From Bradyrhizobium lablabi (GTDB taxonomy: Bacteria; Pseudomonadota; Alphaproteobacteria; Rhizobiales; Xanthobacteraceae), in contig NZ_LLYB01000122.1 of the NCBI RefSeq assembly GCF_001440475.1, forward strand, positions 9,265 through 60,387: a stretch of 51,123 bases of DNA, given 5' to 3'. Made by a program: the position numbers and the translations under genes. Shown in pieces: positions 16,621 to 25,404 of the stretch. How positions within the stretch are numbered: position 1 is the first letter of the stretch; every line of letters begins with the position of its first letter. The notes beneath the pieces were generated by a model. It made no database searches, was not told the origin of the DNA, and saw nothing but the letters and a program-made list of their open reading frames with translations.

Positions 16621-16643
16621 CCGATGTTATATTATAACATCGG
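16621..16643 (-). promoter_or_regulatory. Zur-like operator palindrome
   Basis: A 23-bp palindrome with 11-bp perfect arms around a central T/A. Its core, GATGTTATATTATAACATC (16623-16641), matches in form the alphaproteobacterial Zur box (TGTTATA-n-TATAACA). It starts 52 bp upstream of the DUF2946 start and is the most AT-rich stretch for kilobases. Repression of the DUF2946-TonB receptor operon in zinc sufficiency is predicted. Confidence 0.75.
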
Positions 16644-16740
16644 AAGGCTCAGGCGATGTCAACCGCAGGTGCGGGCGGGCTTCAGCGAAACGACGATCAT
16701 TGTGTGATTGATGCAACGATGCAGCCTGCGATGGCTGCGC

Positions 16741-18804
16741 TCACCGTCCCTCGCGCACCCAGGTCGCCGCAAAGGCGCCGAGCAGCAGCAACAGCCCCAC
16801 AAGCCCGGCGAACATCGGCAGCACGCCGACGCCCTTGACGACGCTGGCGTCGCGCATCTTCACGCCCATCCAGCCGTCGCCGTGGAAGATGCCGGAGGCA
16901 CGGACCGGCACGACGCGGGGGAGATCGACGCTTCCGCCATCGGCCACGCGGCGTGAATCGCCGCCGGTGGCCTGCACCAGCGGCTTGAGCATCTCGGTCG
17001 TCGAAGTGACTTCCGAAAATTCCTTCGGGTTGGTGGGCCCGACATTGATCAGCGCTTTCAGCGCGCCGTCGGTCGCCTGCCACAGGCCGAGCTCGTTGGC
17101 GGGAAGGGTAGAGCGCCAGGTGCCGGGCTCGCTCGCCGTCAGCGTGAGTTCCTTCGTGGCGCCGCTCGGCGAGGTCACCGTCACCGGCGGCACGTTGTCG
17201 GCCATGGTCTGGCGCAGCACCACGAGGTCCTTGCCCTGGATCTGCAGGCGCAGCGCTTCCTCGTCCAGATCCGGCTGCTTCATCAGCCAGTGCGAGGTCC
17301 GCCGCAACAGATCCAGATGCGGTCCACCGCCCTCGTAGCCGCGCGCCCACAGCCAGATGTGATCCGACAGGAGCAGCGCGACGCGGCCTTCGCCGAAACG
17401 CGACAGCAACAGTAGCGGCTTGCCGTCGGCGCCGGTCATGACGGGCGCGCCGATCGCGTTGCGCGTATCGACGGTACGGAAGAAGCGGCTCCAGCGCGGC
17501 GGTTCGCTGGCGGAGCCTTCGAGGCCGCGCGTTACCGGATGGCGCTTACCGGCGTCGCTCAAGTGCGCGTAGAACGGTTTTTCGGTGACGCCGACCGGCT
17601 CGGCCGGCAACACCGTGTCCAGCGGCGTGCGCCAGATGCTGGTCGTGGAGGCGTAATCGGGGCCGGCCGACACCAGCACCGCGCCGCCGGCGCGGACATA
17701 GCGTGCGATGTTGTCGAAATAGGCGATCGGCAGCACGCCCTGGCGGGCGTAGCGGTCGAAAATGATCAACTGGAATTCGTTGATCTTCTGCTGGAACAGT
17801 TCACGGGTCGGAAACGCGATCAGCGACAATTCGTTGATCGGCGTGCCGTCCTGTTTCTCCGGCGGGCGCAGAATCGTGAAATGCACGAGGTCGATGCTGG
17901 CGTCCGACTTCAGGAGATTGCGCCAGGTGCGTTCGCCGGAATGCGGTTCACCGGATACCAGCAGCACGCGCAGCTTGTCGCGCACGCCTTCGATCGCGAC
18001 CACGGCGCGGTTGTTGACCAGCGTCAGTTCGTTGTCGAGCGGTGAAGCCTCGATCTCGACGATGTTCGCCCCGGCGTGCTTGATGTCGACCTCGACATTG
18101 GCGGTCTGGCCGCTGACGAGATTGCGTTCGCTGATGACCTCGCCATCGCGGCGCACCACGATCTTGGTGCGCTGGCCGGTGACCCCCTGGTCGTCGAGCC
18201 GATAGGTGATGGTCTGGGCCTGGCCAACGATGCCGAAGCGCGGGGCGGCCGAAATCGCAATGCGGCGGTCGCGCTCGTCCTTGCGCCCGGTGACGAGCGC
18301 ATGCACCGGCGCCTGGAAGCCGAGCGCCGCGGCGTTGGCGGGAATGTCATGGACGCGGCCGTCGGTGATCAGGAACGCGCCGGCGACGCGGTCGACCGGA
18401 ACGTCCGACAGCGCCGAGGACAGCGCGCCGAACAATTTGGTGCCGTCGGTTTCGCCGTCGGCCTGTCCGGCGTCGACGACGCGCACTTCCAGCCCCTTGA
18501 TCTTCTTCAGCGTGTCGACGAGGGCTTCCTGCGCCTTCGCGGTCTCCTGGTTGCGGGTGCCGAAGTTCTGGCTCGGGCTCTTGTCGACCACGATCGCCGC
18601 GACCGAGGACAACGGCTCACGGTCCTCGCGCGTGAAGGAGGGATTGGCGAGCGCGAGCAGGATCAGCGCCAGTGCCGCGACGCGCACGGCGGCGCCGCGC
18701 GCGCGGCCGAGCAGCAACAACGCCGCGATCGCGACGATCGCGGCCAGTGCGATCCAGATCACGATGGTCGGAACGAGGGGCGTGAACGCGATACCGTACT
18801 GCAT
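16741..18804 (-). CDS. Large membrane protein with glutamine-amidotransferase-like domain
   Basis: A 687-residue protein, last of a four-gene operon. Two N-terminal membrane helices (residues about 8-30 and 36-55), a large extracytoplasmic part with a VWA-like start (VAAIVVDKSPSQNFG), a long beta-rich middle, a class-I amidotransferase-like domain at about 290-520 (LLVSGEPHSGERTWRNLL, then AGGAVLVSAGPDY) and a final membrane helix (VGVLPMFAGLVGLLLLLGAF) near the C-terminus. No Cys nucleophile is visible in the amidotransferase-like part, so it is probably a non-catalytic binding domain. Such proteins follow MoxR/DUF58/DUF4159 genes in many alphaproteobacteria; their function is unknown. It begins 3 bp after the DUF4159 stop. 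Confidence 0.8.
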   Translation of the reverse strand: MQYGIAFTPLVPTIVIWIALAAIVAIAALLLLGRARGAAVRVAALALILLALANPSFTREDREPLSSVAAIVVDKSPSQNFGTRNQETAKAQEALVDTLKKIKGLEVRVVDAGQADGETDGTKLFGALSSALSDVPVDRVAGAFLITDGRVHDIPANAAALGFQAPVHALVTGRKDERDRRIAISAAPRFGIVGQAQTITYRLDDQGVTGQRTKIVVRRDGEVISERNLVSGQTANVEVDIKHAGANIVEIEASPLDNELTLVNNRAVVAIEGVRDKLRVLLVSGEPHSGERTWRNLLKSDASIDLVHFTILRPPEKQDGTPINELSLIAFPTRELFQQKINEFQLIIFDRYARQGVLPIAYFDNIARYVRAGGAVLVSAGPDYASTTSIWRTPLDTVLPAEPVGVTEKPFYAHLSDAGKRHPVTRGLEGSASEPPRWSRFFRTVDTRNAIGAPVMTGADGKPLLLLSRFGEGRVALLLSDHIWLWARGYEGGGPHLDLLRRTSHWLMKQPDLDEEALRLQIQGKDLVVLRQTMADNVPPVTVTSPSGATKELTLTASEPGTWRSTLPANELGLWQATDGALKALINVGPTNPKEFSEVTSTTEMLKPLVQATGGDSRRVADGGSVDLPRVVPVRASGIFHGDGWMGVKMRDASVVKGVGVLPMFAGLVGLLLLLGAFAATWVREGR

Positions 18805-18807
18805 GCT

Positions 18808-21621
18808 CTATTGCCCCAACCGTTCGATCAGGGCGGGTGCATGGACCTGATCGGCCTTGTAATTGCCGGTCAGGGTGTACATCACGATGTTGACGCCTGA
18901 GCGGAAGGCGAATTCGCGCTGCCGCGGCTCGTTCGGCGTCAGCGGCAGCATCGGCTGTCCGTCGGGGCGATGCGCCCAGGCGCCGGCGAGATCGTTCGAG
19001 GTGATGATGATGGGCGACACGCCGTCGCCGCCGCGCGCCGGGCGCGAGGCCGCGTCGTCGTCATCCTCGCGCGGCAGGGTCTCGACCCAGGTCTGGCCCG
19101 AGGTGAAGCGGCCGGGGAAGTCGCGCAGCAGGTAAAACGTCTTGGTCAGCACGTGCTCGCGCGGTACCGGCTCCAGTTCGGGGACGTCGAGGGAGGAGAG
19201 AATTTCCCGCAAGGTGCGCATGCCCGGCGTCTGCGACGCGCCGTTCTCGCCGGGCGGTGCCTCGACGGCATCGCGGGTGTCGAACAGCACCGTGCCGCCC
19301 TGCTTCATGTAGGCGTCGATGCGGTTGATGGCATCCTGCGGCGGCTTCGGTGCGCCCGGCACCACCGGCCAGTAGATCAGCGGAAAGAATGCCAGTTCGT
19401 CGCGCGCGGGATCGACGCCGACGGGGTCGCCGGCTTCCAGCGCCGTGCGCTGTGCCAGGAACAGGGTCAGCCCGGCCATACCGGCCTTGACGATGGAATC
19501 GACGTCGGCATTTCCGGTGACGACGTAGGCAAGGCGCGTCTGCGACACCGACTTGATGGCGAAATCATCGTTGCCCTGGGCGCGCGTCGGCGAAGGCGCG
19601 ATCGGGGCCGCGGCCAGGATCGCAGCCAGCAGAACCGTGGCAGCCGCCGTACGTCGTCGCCACAGCGCGGCAAGGCCCGCGCCCAGCATTGCGACCACGA
19701 CTGCGTCGATCAGGAACAGTACCAGCGACGAGGACAGTAGGATGCCGCGCAGATCGCGCGGTTCGGCGTTGGTGTAGCTGGCGCGCTGCGCGCGCAAGGA
19801 AGCTGTATCGAGTGGCGCGATGCGATCGGCCGCGGCCAGCGTGTTGACCGCGATCGGACCGTCGGCCGGGCCGTAGAAGCCCGGCGGATGCTCCGCCGTG
19901 GCGCGGTCGCGATAATCCGCCGGCATCGGTTTCGCCGTCGAGGGCGGCGGTCCGAAGGCGCCGAAACCGTCGAGGGTGCGCAGCGGCGCCACCGTCTCGA
20001 CATTGGTCGCCTCGCTCGCAACGCCCGCACCGGGCTTTGCCGTGTAGCCGGACATGTCGACCAGCCGCCGCAACATCTCGACGAAGCTGCCGGACATCGG
20101 CAGGTCCGACCAGCGCGAGTCGGCGCCGACATGGAACAGGCTGACGATGCCTCTGCCGCGATGCTCGCCGGTCACCAGCGGCGTTCCGTCTTCCAGCGAG
20201 GCCCAGGTCTTGGTGGCGAGCACCGCATCCGGCTCGGCCAGAACCTGCCGGTTCACGGTGATGTCCTTCGGAACAGCGAGGCCGGAGAAGGGGCCATCGG
20301 CGGCGAAGGACGCCAGATGCTGCGGCTTCTCCCAGGTCAGGCTGCCGCCGAGGATACGGCCGCCGCGACGCAGTTTCACCGGCACCAGATCGTCATCGGC
20401 CTGCGCCAGGCGGGGACCTGCGAAACGCACCAGCACGCCGCCCTGATCGATCCATGCATTCAGCCGTTCCCGGATTTCCGGCGACAGCGTGCCGACATCG
20501 GCGAGCACGATCATCGGCAATCGCTGATCGAGGAATTGCGCGATCACCTGCTGCGCCGCACCGCGGTCGCCGAGCCGCACGTCGGCGAACGGCGACAACG
20601 CGCGCGTCAGATAGAAGGTCGATGCCAGTAGCGGCTGGGCGGTATCGCTGGTCGCGCCGGTGACGACGCCTACCGCGCGCCGTCGCCAACGCTTGTCGAG
20701 CAGTTGCACGGCGCCGGCCGATCGCTCGCCCGATATTTCCAGCCGCGAAATGTCGTTGCGCAGCTCGACCGGCAGATCGAACGCGGCTTCGCTCTCGCGA
20801 TCCTGCATGCCGAAAGCGTAGCGCGCCTCGCCGATCGGCGAGCCCTTGGCGTCGATCGCGCGGACCACGCCGCCCGCGACGCCGCCGGTAGTGCGCAGCA
20901 CCTTGACCGTCATCTTTGCCGCGGCGTTTTCGGCGGCGACCAGCGCCTGCGCCGGGGCTGCGCCACCCTCGAACACCGTCAGCTTGCGGTCGCCGAGGGT
21001 TTTCGCGAGATTTTCGACGAATTCAGTGCCGCGTCCGGTGTCGACGCCGTCGGACAGCCACGCGATCTCGGCGTCGCCGGTGGCTTTGAGGAAGCGGTCG
21101 AGCGAGCCGAGCGTATCGACGCGGTCGACCGAATAAGGCTTTGGTGAAATCTGGCGCAGCGCGACGCGCGCGGTGCCGGCCGGCATCAGCGTGATGTCGC
21201 GTGCGGGCTCGGAGAGCGGCACCAGCGCGACGCCGCGGCGATCGTTGTCGGCGTTGGCGATCAACTCATCGGCGGCCTTGACCCGCGTGTCCCAGCTTGC
21301 GGCTGCGCCCCAGCCGTCGTCGAGCAGGATTACCAATGGCGCATTGCTGCCGCCGACGCCGGTCTGCGGATTCCAGATTGGGCCTGCGGCGGCAAGAATG
21401 ACCAGCGCAGCCGCGGCGAGGCGCAGCAAGGTCAGCCACCATGGCGTCCGCGATGGTGTCTCTTCCTTCGGCTTGATGTCGAACAACAGCCGGGTCGGCG
21501 GAAATTCGATCCGCCGCGGCCGCGGCGGCATCACGCGCAATAGCCACCACAATACCGGCAGGCTCAACAGGCCCAGCAGCAGCAGCGGTTGCGCAAAGGT
21601 TAGGGGGAGCCCTGCGATCAT
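18808..21621 (-). CDS. BatA-type/DUF4159 membrane protein
   Basis: A 937-residue protein. The N-terminus is of the aerotolerance-regulator (BatA) type, with a helix at about 8-28, the RRIEFPPTRLLFDI motif and a second helix at about 60-80. A VWA-like segment (APLVILLDDGWGAA) follows, then a long region of about 500 residues, two membrane helices at about 630-685 and a C-terminal DUF4159 domain (about residues 700-930; FFPLIYWPVVPGAPKPP and GGTVLFDTRDA). It overlaps the DUF58 gene by four bases. It probably forms a membrane complex with the VWA/DUF58 and MoxR partners, but the client is unknown. Confidence 0.88.
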   Translation of the reverse strand: MIAGLPLTFAQPLLLLGLLSLPVLWWLLRVMPPRPRRIEFPPTRLLFDIKPKEETPSRTPWWLTLLRLAAAALVILAAAGPIWNPQTGVGGSNAPLVILLDDGWGAAASWDTRVKAADELIANADNDRRGVALVPLSEPARDITLMPAGTARVALRQISPKPYSVDRVDTLGSLDRFLKATGDAEIAWLSDGVDTGRGTEFVENLAKTLGDRKLTVFEGGAAPAQALVAAENAAAKMTVKVLRTTGGVAGGVVRAIDAKGSPIGEARYAFGMQDRESEAAFDLPVELRNDISRLEISGERSAGAVQLLDKRWRRRAVGVVTGATSDTAQPLLASTFYLTRALSPFADVRLGDRGAAQQVIAQFLDQRLPMIVLADVGTLSPEIRERLNAWIDQGGVLVRFAGPRLAQADDDLVPVKLRRGGRILGGSLTWEKPQHLASFAADGPFSGLAVPKDITVNRQVLAEPDAVLATKTWASLEDGTPLVTGEHRGRGIVSLFHVGADSRWSDLPMSGSFVEMLRRLVDMSGYTAKPGAGVASEATNVETVAPLRTLDGFGAFGPPPSTAKPMPADYRDRATAEHPPGFYGPADGPIAVNTLAAADRIAPLDTASLRAQRASYTNAEPRDLRGILLSSSLVLFLIDAVVVAMLGAGLAALWRRRTAAATVLLAAILAAAPIAPSPTRAQGNDDFAIKSVSQTRLAYVVTGNADVDSIVKAGMAGLTLFLAQRTALEAGDPVGVDPARDELAFFPLIYWPVVPGAPKPPQDAINRIDAYMKQGGTVLFDTRDAVEAPPGENGASQTPGMRTLREILSSLDVPELEPVPREHVLTKTFYLLRDFPGRFTSGQTWVETLPREDDDDAASRPARGGDGVSPIIITSNDLAGAWAHRPDGQPMLPLTPNEPRQREFAFRSGVNIVMYTLTGNYKADQVHAPALIERLGQ

Positions 21622-22565
21622 GCGCTACGCCCCGCCTTGACGGTTGAGCCGCGCACATTGCCCTTGGCTGCCATCATGCCCGAATGCAGGAACAGCAGGA
21701 GCTCGGCGGCGGAACGGTTGGTGGTGTGGGTCGAGAACAGCCAGTCGAGCCGGTTGGTCTCGCTGCGGATCTCGTCGCGATGCAGGGCGACCCGCGCGAC
21801 ATAGTCGCTGGCCCAGCTCTCGGCGCGGCCGGCGGTGATGACGCCAAAACCTTCCGGCTCGACGAATTCGACCCGGCCGGCATAGGGAAAGGTTTCCTCG
21901 GCGGGATCGACCACCTGGATCAGCGTGCCATGCGCACCGGAGGCGGACAGCCCCGCAAGCATCGTCCTGATTTCGCTCATCGGCGACCAGAAGTCGGACA
22001 GCACGACAATTTCGGCCAGCGCCGACGGCACGAAGGACGGCGGCAGGCTGGCGCGCGCCGTATCGTCGTGCAGCATCACCTGTGCCATCTTGTCGATCAC
22101 GTTGCGGCTCGCGGTCGGATTCATCAGGCCGGGAATGCCGACGCGCTCGCCGCCCGAGACCAGCAGTTCGGCGAGCGCAAAGGTCACGATCAGGCCGCGC
22201 TCCAGCTTGCTGTCGCGCGCGCCCTTGGAGGCAAAGGCCATCGACGGCGAACGGTCGGGCCACACCCACACGGTATGGGCGGCCTCCCACTCCTGCTCGC
22301 GGACATAAAGATGATCGTCGCGCGCCGAGCGGCGCCAGTCGACGTTCTGCGACGGCTCGCCGGAGACGAAGCGGCGGTATTGCCAAAAGCTCTCGCCGGC
22401 GCCGGCGCGCCGCCTGCCATGCAGGCCATGGATCACGTTGGCGGCGATGCGGCGGGCTTCGAGCACGAGACGGGGAAGCGAAGCGGCGAGCGTTCGGCTT
22501 TCGCCATCGGCACGTCGGATTGCTAGAAGCTCCCTGGTCTCGTGACTGGTCTCTGCGGCCATCAA
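21618..22565 (-). CDS. DUF58 (VWA-related) protein
   Basis: A 315-residue cytoplasmic protein. The DUF58 core lies at about residues 55-130 (GESFWQYRRFVSGEPSQNVDWRRSARDDHLYVREQEWE contains the family hallmark, W-R-x-S-A-R). A VWA-like fold with DRSPSM (MIDAS-type D-x-S-x-S) at about 109-114 suggests metal-dependent ligand binding. DUF58 proteins are nearly always encoded next to MoxR ATPases and are thought to be their adaptor or client. The four-base overlaps with moxR upstream and DUF4159 downstream indicate tight translational coupling. Confidence 0.9.
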   Translation of the reverse strand: MMAAETSHETRELLAIRRADGESRTLAASLPRLVLEARRIAANVIHGLHGRRRAGAGESFWQYRRFVSGEPSQNVDWRRSARDDHLYVREQEWEAAHTVWVWPDRSPSMAFASKGARDSKLERGLIVTFALAELLVSGGERVGIPGLMNPTASRNVIDKMAQVMLHDDTARASLPPSFVPSALAEIVVLSDFWSPMSEIRTMLAGLSASGAHGTLIQVVDPAEETFPYAGRVEFVEPEGFGVITAGRAESWASDYVARVALHRDEIRSETNRLDWLFSTHTTNRSAAELLLFLHSGMMAAKGNVRGSTVKAGRSA

Positions 22566-23563
22566 CCGATCCGCGTCTTCAATTGCCTGATTACGTCGGG
22601 AATGGTGCGGCCTTCCGCGCGCGCCGAGAAGGTCAACGCCATGCGGTGCTTGAGAATGGGCTCGGCGAGATCGAGCACGTCGTCGATCGAGGGGGCGAGG
22701 CGGCCGTCGAGCAGCGCGCGGGCGCGGACCGCCAGCATCAGCGACTGGCTGGCGCGCGGACCCGGTCCCCAGGCGATCAGCTTGTCGCTGCCGTCTTCCG
22801 GATTAGGACGCGCGGCGCGCACCAGCGACAGGATCGCCTCGACCACGCTGTCGCCGACCGGCAGGCGCCGTACCAGCCGCTGCGCCGCGATCAGGATTTC
22901 CGCGTCCATCGCGGCCTTGGCGAGCGTCTCTTCGGCGCCAGTGGTTTCGAACAGGATGCGGCGCTCGGCGTCACGGTCGGGGTAGTCGACGTCGATCTCC
23001 ATCAGGAAGCGGTCGAGCTGCGCTTCGGGCAGCGGGTAGGTGCCCTCCTGCTCCAGCGGATTTTGCGTGGCCAGCACGTGGAACGGTTTTGGAAGATCAT
23101 GCCGTGCGCCTGCAACGGTGATGTGCTGTTCCTGCATGGCTTGCAGCAGCGCCGATTGCGTACGCGGGCTGGCGCGGTTGATTTCGTCGGCCATCAGGAG
23201 CTGCGCAAACACCGGTCCGGCGATGAAGCGGAACGACCGTTTGCCGGTATTGCTCTCGTCCAGTACCTCGGCGCCCAGAATATCCGACGGCATCAGGTCC
23301 GGAGTGAACTGGATGCGCTTGGCGTCCAGCCCGAGCGTGATGCCCAGGGTTTCGACGAGCTTGGTCTTGGCGAGGCCAGGAACACCGATCAGAAGGGCGT
23401 GGCCGCCGGATAGGATCGTCACCAAGGTGTTTTCGATCACCCGGTCCTGGCCGAAAATGACGGTGGAGATAGCCTCTTTCGCGGCGCGAATCTGGCCGGC
23501 GACCTGCTCCGCCGACCGGACGATCGCGTCCTCGAGTTTCTCGACACCGTCTGCACTCGCCAT
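22562..23563 (-). CDS. MoxR-family AAA+ ATPase
   Basis: A 333-residue ATPase, first gene of the operon. Walker A is GVPGLAKT (residues 60-67, the variant with A-K-T typical of MoxR), Walker B is LLMADEINRA (about 128-137), and sensor 1 is HVLATQNPLEQEGTYPLPEAQLD-like (about 165-187). The C-terminal lid closes at about 333. MoxR ATPases act as chaperones for maturation of VWA-domain complexes, and the next genes encode such partners. A divergent promoter region of 268 bp with several inverted repeats precedes it. Confidence 0.93.
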   Translation of the reverse strand: MASADGVEKLEDAIVRSAEQVAGQIRAAKEAISTVIFGQDRVIENTLVTILSGGHALLIGVPGLAKTKLVETLGITLGLDAKRIQFTPDLMPSDILGAEVLDESNTGKRSFRFIAGPVFAQLLMADEINRASPRTQSALLQAMQEQHITVAGARHDLPKPFHVLATQNPLEQEGTYPLPEAQLDRFLMEIDVDYPDRDAERRILFETTGAEETLAKAAMDAEILIAAQRLVRRLPVGDSVVEAILSLVRAARPNPEDGSDKLIAWGPGPRASQSLMLAVRARALLDGRLAPSIDDVLDLAEPILKHRMALTFSARAEGRTIPDVIRQLKTRIG

Positions 23564-23831
23564 GTCTTTCTCTCCTTCAACCGTCCAACCGCTTCATGAC
23601 AGCGCTGGTTGCGTCGTCATGCCACGAACCTCATGCTAAACCTGTGCAAAGGCCATGCATTCGTTGAATTAAACTATCCCCACATTATCGGTATTTCGGG
23701 GTATGAACTGCATCACGATACGGCGACTTGGTCCGCATAAATACGGACCGGGGTCGCCAGGAACACATATCGGTTCCTACCGATAACGTTGCACCATTCG
23801 TGCCAATCGAGGCCGACACTCAGGGCAAACA
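23564..23831. promoter_or_regulatory. Divergent intergenic region with inverted repeats
   Basis: Between moxR (minus) and DUF1285 (plus). It contains a long imperfect stem GGCGACTTGGTCCG (23722-23735) with CGGACC and GTCGCC (23744-23758), and a perfect 7-bp stem TATCGGT/ACCGATA at 23768-23785. A further TATCGGT is at 23686-23692. Three copies of TATCGGT (one inverted) could be binding half-sites for an unknown regulator. Confidence 0.45.
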
Positions 23832-24473
23832 ATGGCGAAGCAAGGGCAAACCAGCGGCCAACGGCACGAAGGCAAGAGCCATGACAGCAAGGGGCTCGAA
23901 GGATTGACGGCTGCCGCCAGTGAAGCCGTCAATCGCACCCCGGCCGGGAAGGGACTACCTCCGGTCCATCTGTGGAATCCGCCGTTCTGCGGCGATCTCG
24001 ACATACGAATCGCGGGCGATGGTACGTGGTTCTACATGGGGACGCCAATCGGGCGGCCGGCGCTGGTGCGGCTGTTCTCGACCATCCTCAAGCGCGAGGA
24101 CGGCAAGCACTTTCTCGTGACCCCCGTCGAGAAGGTCGGCATCCGCGTCGATGATGCGCCGTTTCTGGCGGTGGAGATGCAAAACGAGGCCGGCGATCAT
24201 GGCCGACTGCTGCGTTTTCGCACCAATGTCGACGACTGGGTGCCATGCGATTCCGACCATCGCCTGCGGTTCGAAATGGCCGCCGATGGCGGGCTCACGC
24301 CCTACCTGCATGTTCGTGCCGATCTGTGGGCGAAGGTGACGCGCGCGCTCTATTACGATCTGGTTGACATGGGCGAAGAGCGGATGGTCGATGGCCAGCC
24401 GATGTTCGGCGTCGAGTCGGGCGGCGAGTTCTTTGCGATGGCGGATGCGAAGCAGGTGAGGGACGCGGTTTGA
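23832..24473 (+). CDS. DUF1285 domain protein
   Basis: A 213-residue soluble protein. After a disordered basic N-terminus (MAKQGQTSGQRHEGKSHDSK) comes the DUF1285 domain from about residue 38 (PPVHLWNPPFCGDLDIRIAGDGTW, with WFYMGTPIGRPALVRLFSTIL). The function is unknown; structures of the family show two small beta-rich subdomains. Its stop overlaps the start of the Nudix gene, and the order DUF1285-Nudix-DUF6111-CCA-adding enzyme is common in alphaproteobacteria, so it lies at the head of a conserved operon. Confidence 0.9.
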   Translation: MAKQGQTSGQRHEGKSHDSKGLEGLTAAASEAVNRTPAGKGLPPVHLWNPPFCGDLDIRIAGDGTWFYMGTPIGRPALVRLFSTILKREDGKHFLVTPVEKVGIRVDDAPFLAVEMQNEAGDHGRLLRFRTNVDDWVPCDSDHRLRFEMAADGGLTPYLHVRADLWAKVTRALYYDLVDMGEERMVDGQPMFGVESGGEFFAMADAKQVRDAV

Positions 24474-25144
24474 ACGAGCCGATGCTGAAAAAGATGGAGG
24501 CGGCGCCGATCAACTCGGCGGAGTTCTTCGCACGGAGCAAGACCCGGCTGAACTTCGACGTGCCGCCCGGCCTGGTCGATCCCAATATCGTTCCGAGGAC
24601 TGGCGATGCGGGCAACGACCGCATGCTTGAAATCGTGGCGCAAGAGCAGCCGGTGCGCCCGGCGGCGGTCCTGATCCCGGTGGTCGACCACCGCGAGCCG
24701 ACGGTATTGCTGACGCAGCGCTCGCCTCATCTCAGCAGCCATGCCGGCCAGATTTCCTTTCCGGGCGGCAAGATCGACGCGACCGACGAGTCGCCGCTCG
24801 ACGCCGCCTTGCGTGAGGCGGAAGAGGAAGTCGGCCTGAAACGCGAGTTCATCGAGCCGATCGGCTATCTCGATCTCTACGGGACCGCCTTTGGCTTTCG
24901 CATCCTGCCGACGGTGGCGCGCGTGAAGCCCGGCTTCAAGCTTACGATCAACGAAGGCGAGGTGGTCGATGCCTTCGAGGTGCCGCTGGCGTTCCTGATG
25001 AATCCCGAGAACCATCAGGTTCATTCCAAGGAATTCCGCGGCATGGAGCGTTCCTATTACGCCATGCCGTTCGCCGAGCGTTACATCTGGGGCGCGACCG
25101 CAGGAATTCTGCGCGTGCTGTATGAGCGGATTTATCTCGCATGA
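24470..25144 (+). CDS. CoA pyrophosphatase (Nudix)
   Basis: A 224-residue Nudix hydrolase. The pattern LLTQRSPHLSSHAGQISFPG followed directly by GGKIDATDESPLDAALREAEEEVGL is the combined UPF0035 CoA-pyrophosphatase motif and Nudix box (about residues 82-125). The enzyme splits CoA to 3',5'-ADP and phosphopantetheine. The start could be TTG at 24470, overlapping the preceding stop, or ATG at 24482 (MLKKMEAAP). The downstream DUF6111 gene overlaps by four bases (ATGA), so translation is coupled. Confidence 0.9.
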   Translation: MNEPMLKKMEAAPINSAEFFARSKTRLNFDVPPGLVDPNIVPRTGDAGNDRMLEIVAQEQPVRPAAVLIPVVDHREPTVLLTQRSPHLSSHAGQISFPGGKIDATDESPLDAALREAEEEVGLKREFIEPIGYLDLYGTAFGFRILPTVARVKPGFKLTINEGEVVDAFEVPLAFLMNPENHQVHSKEFRGMERSYYAMPFAERYIWGATAGILRVLYERIYLA

Positions 25145-25404
25145 TCCGTCCGATTCTGACCGAAATCGGAATTTTCCTGATCCCGTTCGCGGCCTATGCA
25201 CTGTTCCTGATTGCCACTCGTTCCGGCGTGTTCGCATCCTCTTCCTGGCCGGTGCATCTCGTTGCCAAACTGGTGCTGGGATCGCTGCTTCTGGTCGTGG
25301 TCAGCTTCGTCCTGCTGGCGCAATTCTCCGGCGCGCCGCCGAATTCAACCTACATTCCCGCGCATATTGAAGACGGCAAGCTGGTTCCCGGAGTCGAGAA
25401 ATGA
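25141..25404 (+). CDS. DUF6111 small membrane protein
   Basis: An 87-residue inner-membrane protein with two hydrophobic helices (residues about 6-25 and 38-60) and a conserved short C-terminal tail (YIPAHIEDGKLVPG). It overlaps the flanking genes by four bases on both sides, so it is made together with the Nudix and CCA-adding enzymes. The function is unknown; no catalytic residue stands out. Confidence 0.85.
   Translation: MIRPILTEIGIFLIPFAAYALFLIATRSGVFASSSWPVHLVAKLVLGSLLLVVVSFVLLAQFSGAPPNSTYIPAHIEDGKLVPGVEK

Noticed and set aside
16621..16643. The palindrome as a Fur or Irr site
   Set aside because: Fur and Irr sites have different cores; the TGTTATA-n-TATAACA form is that of Zur. Not fully excluded without binding data.
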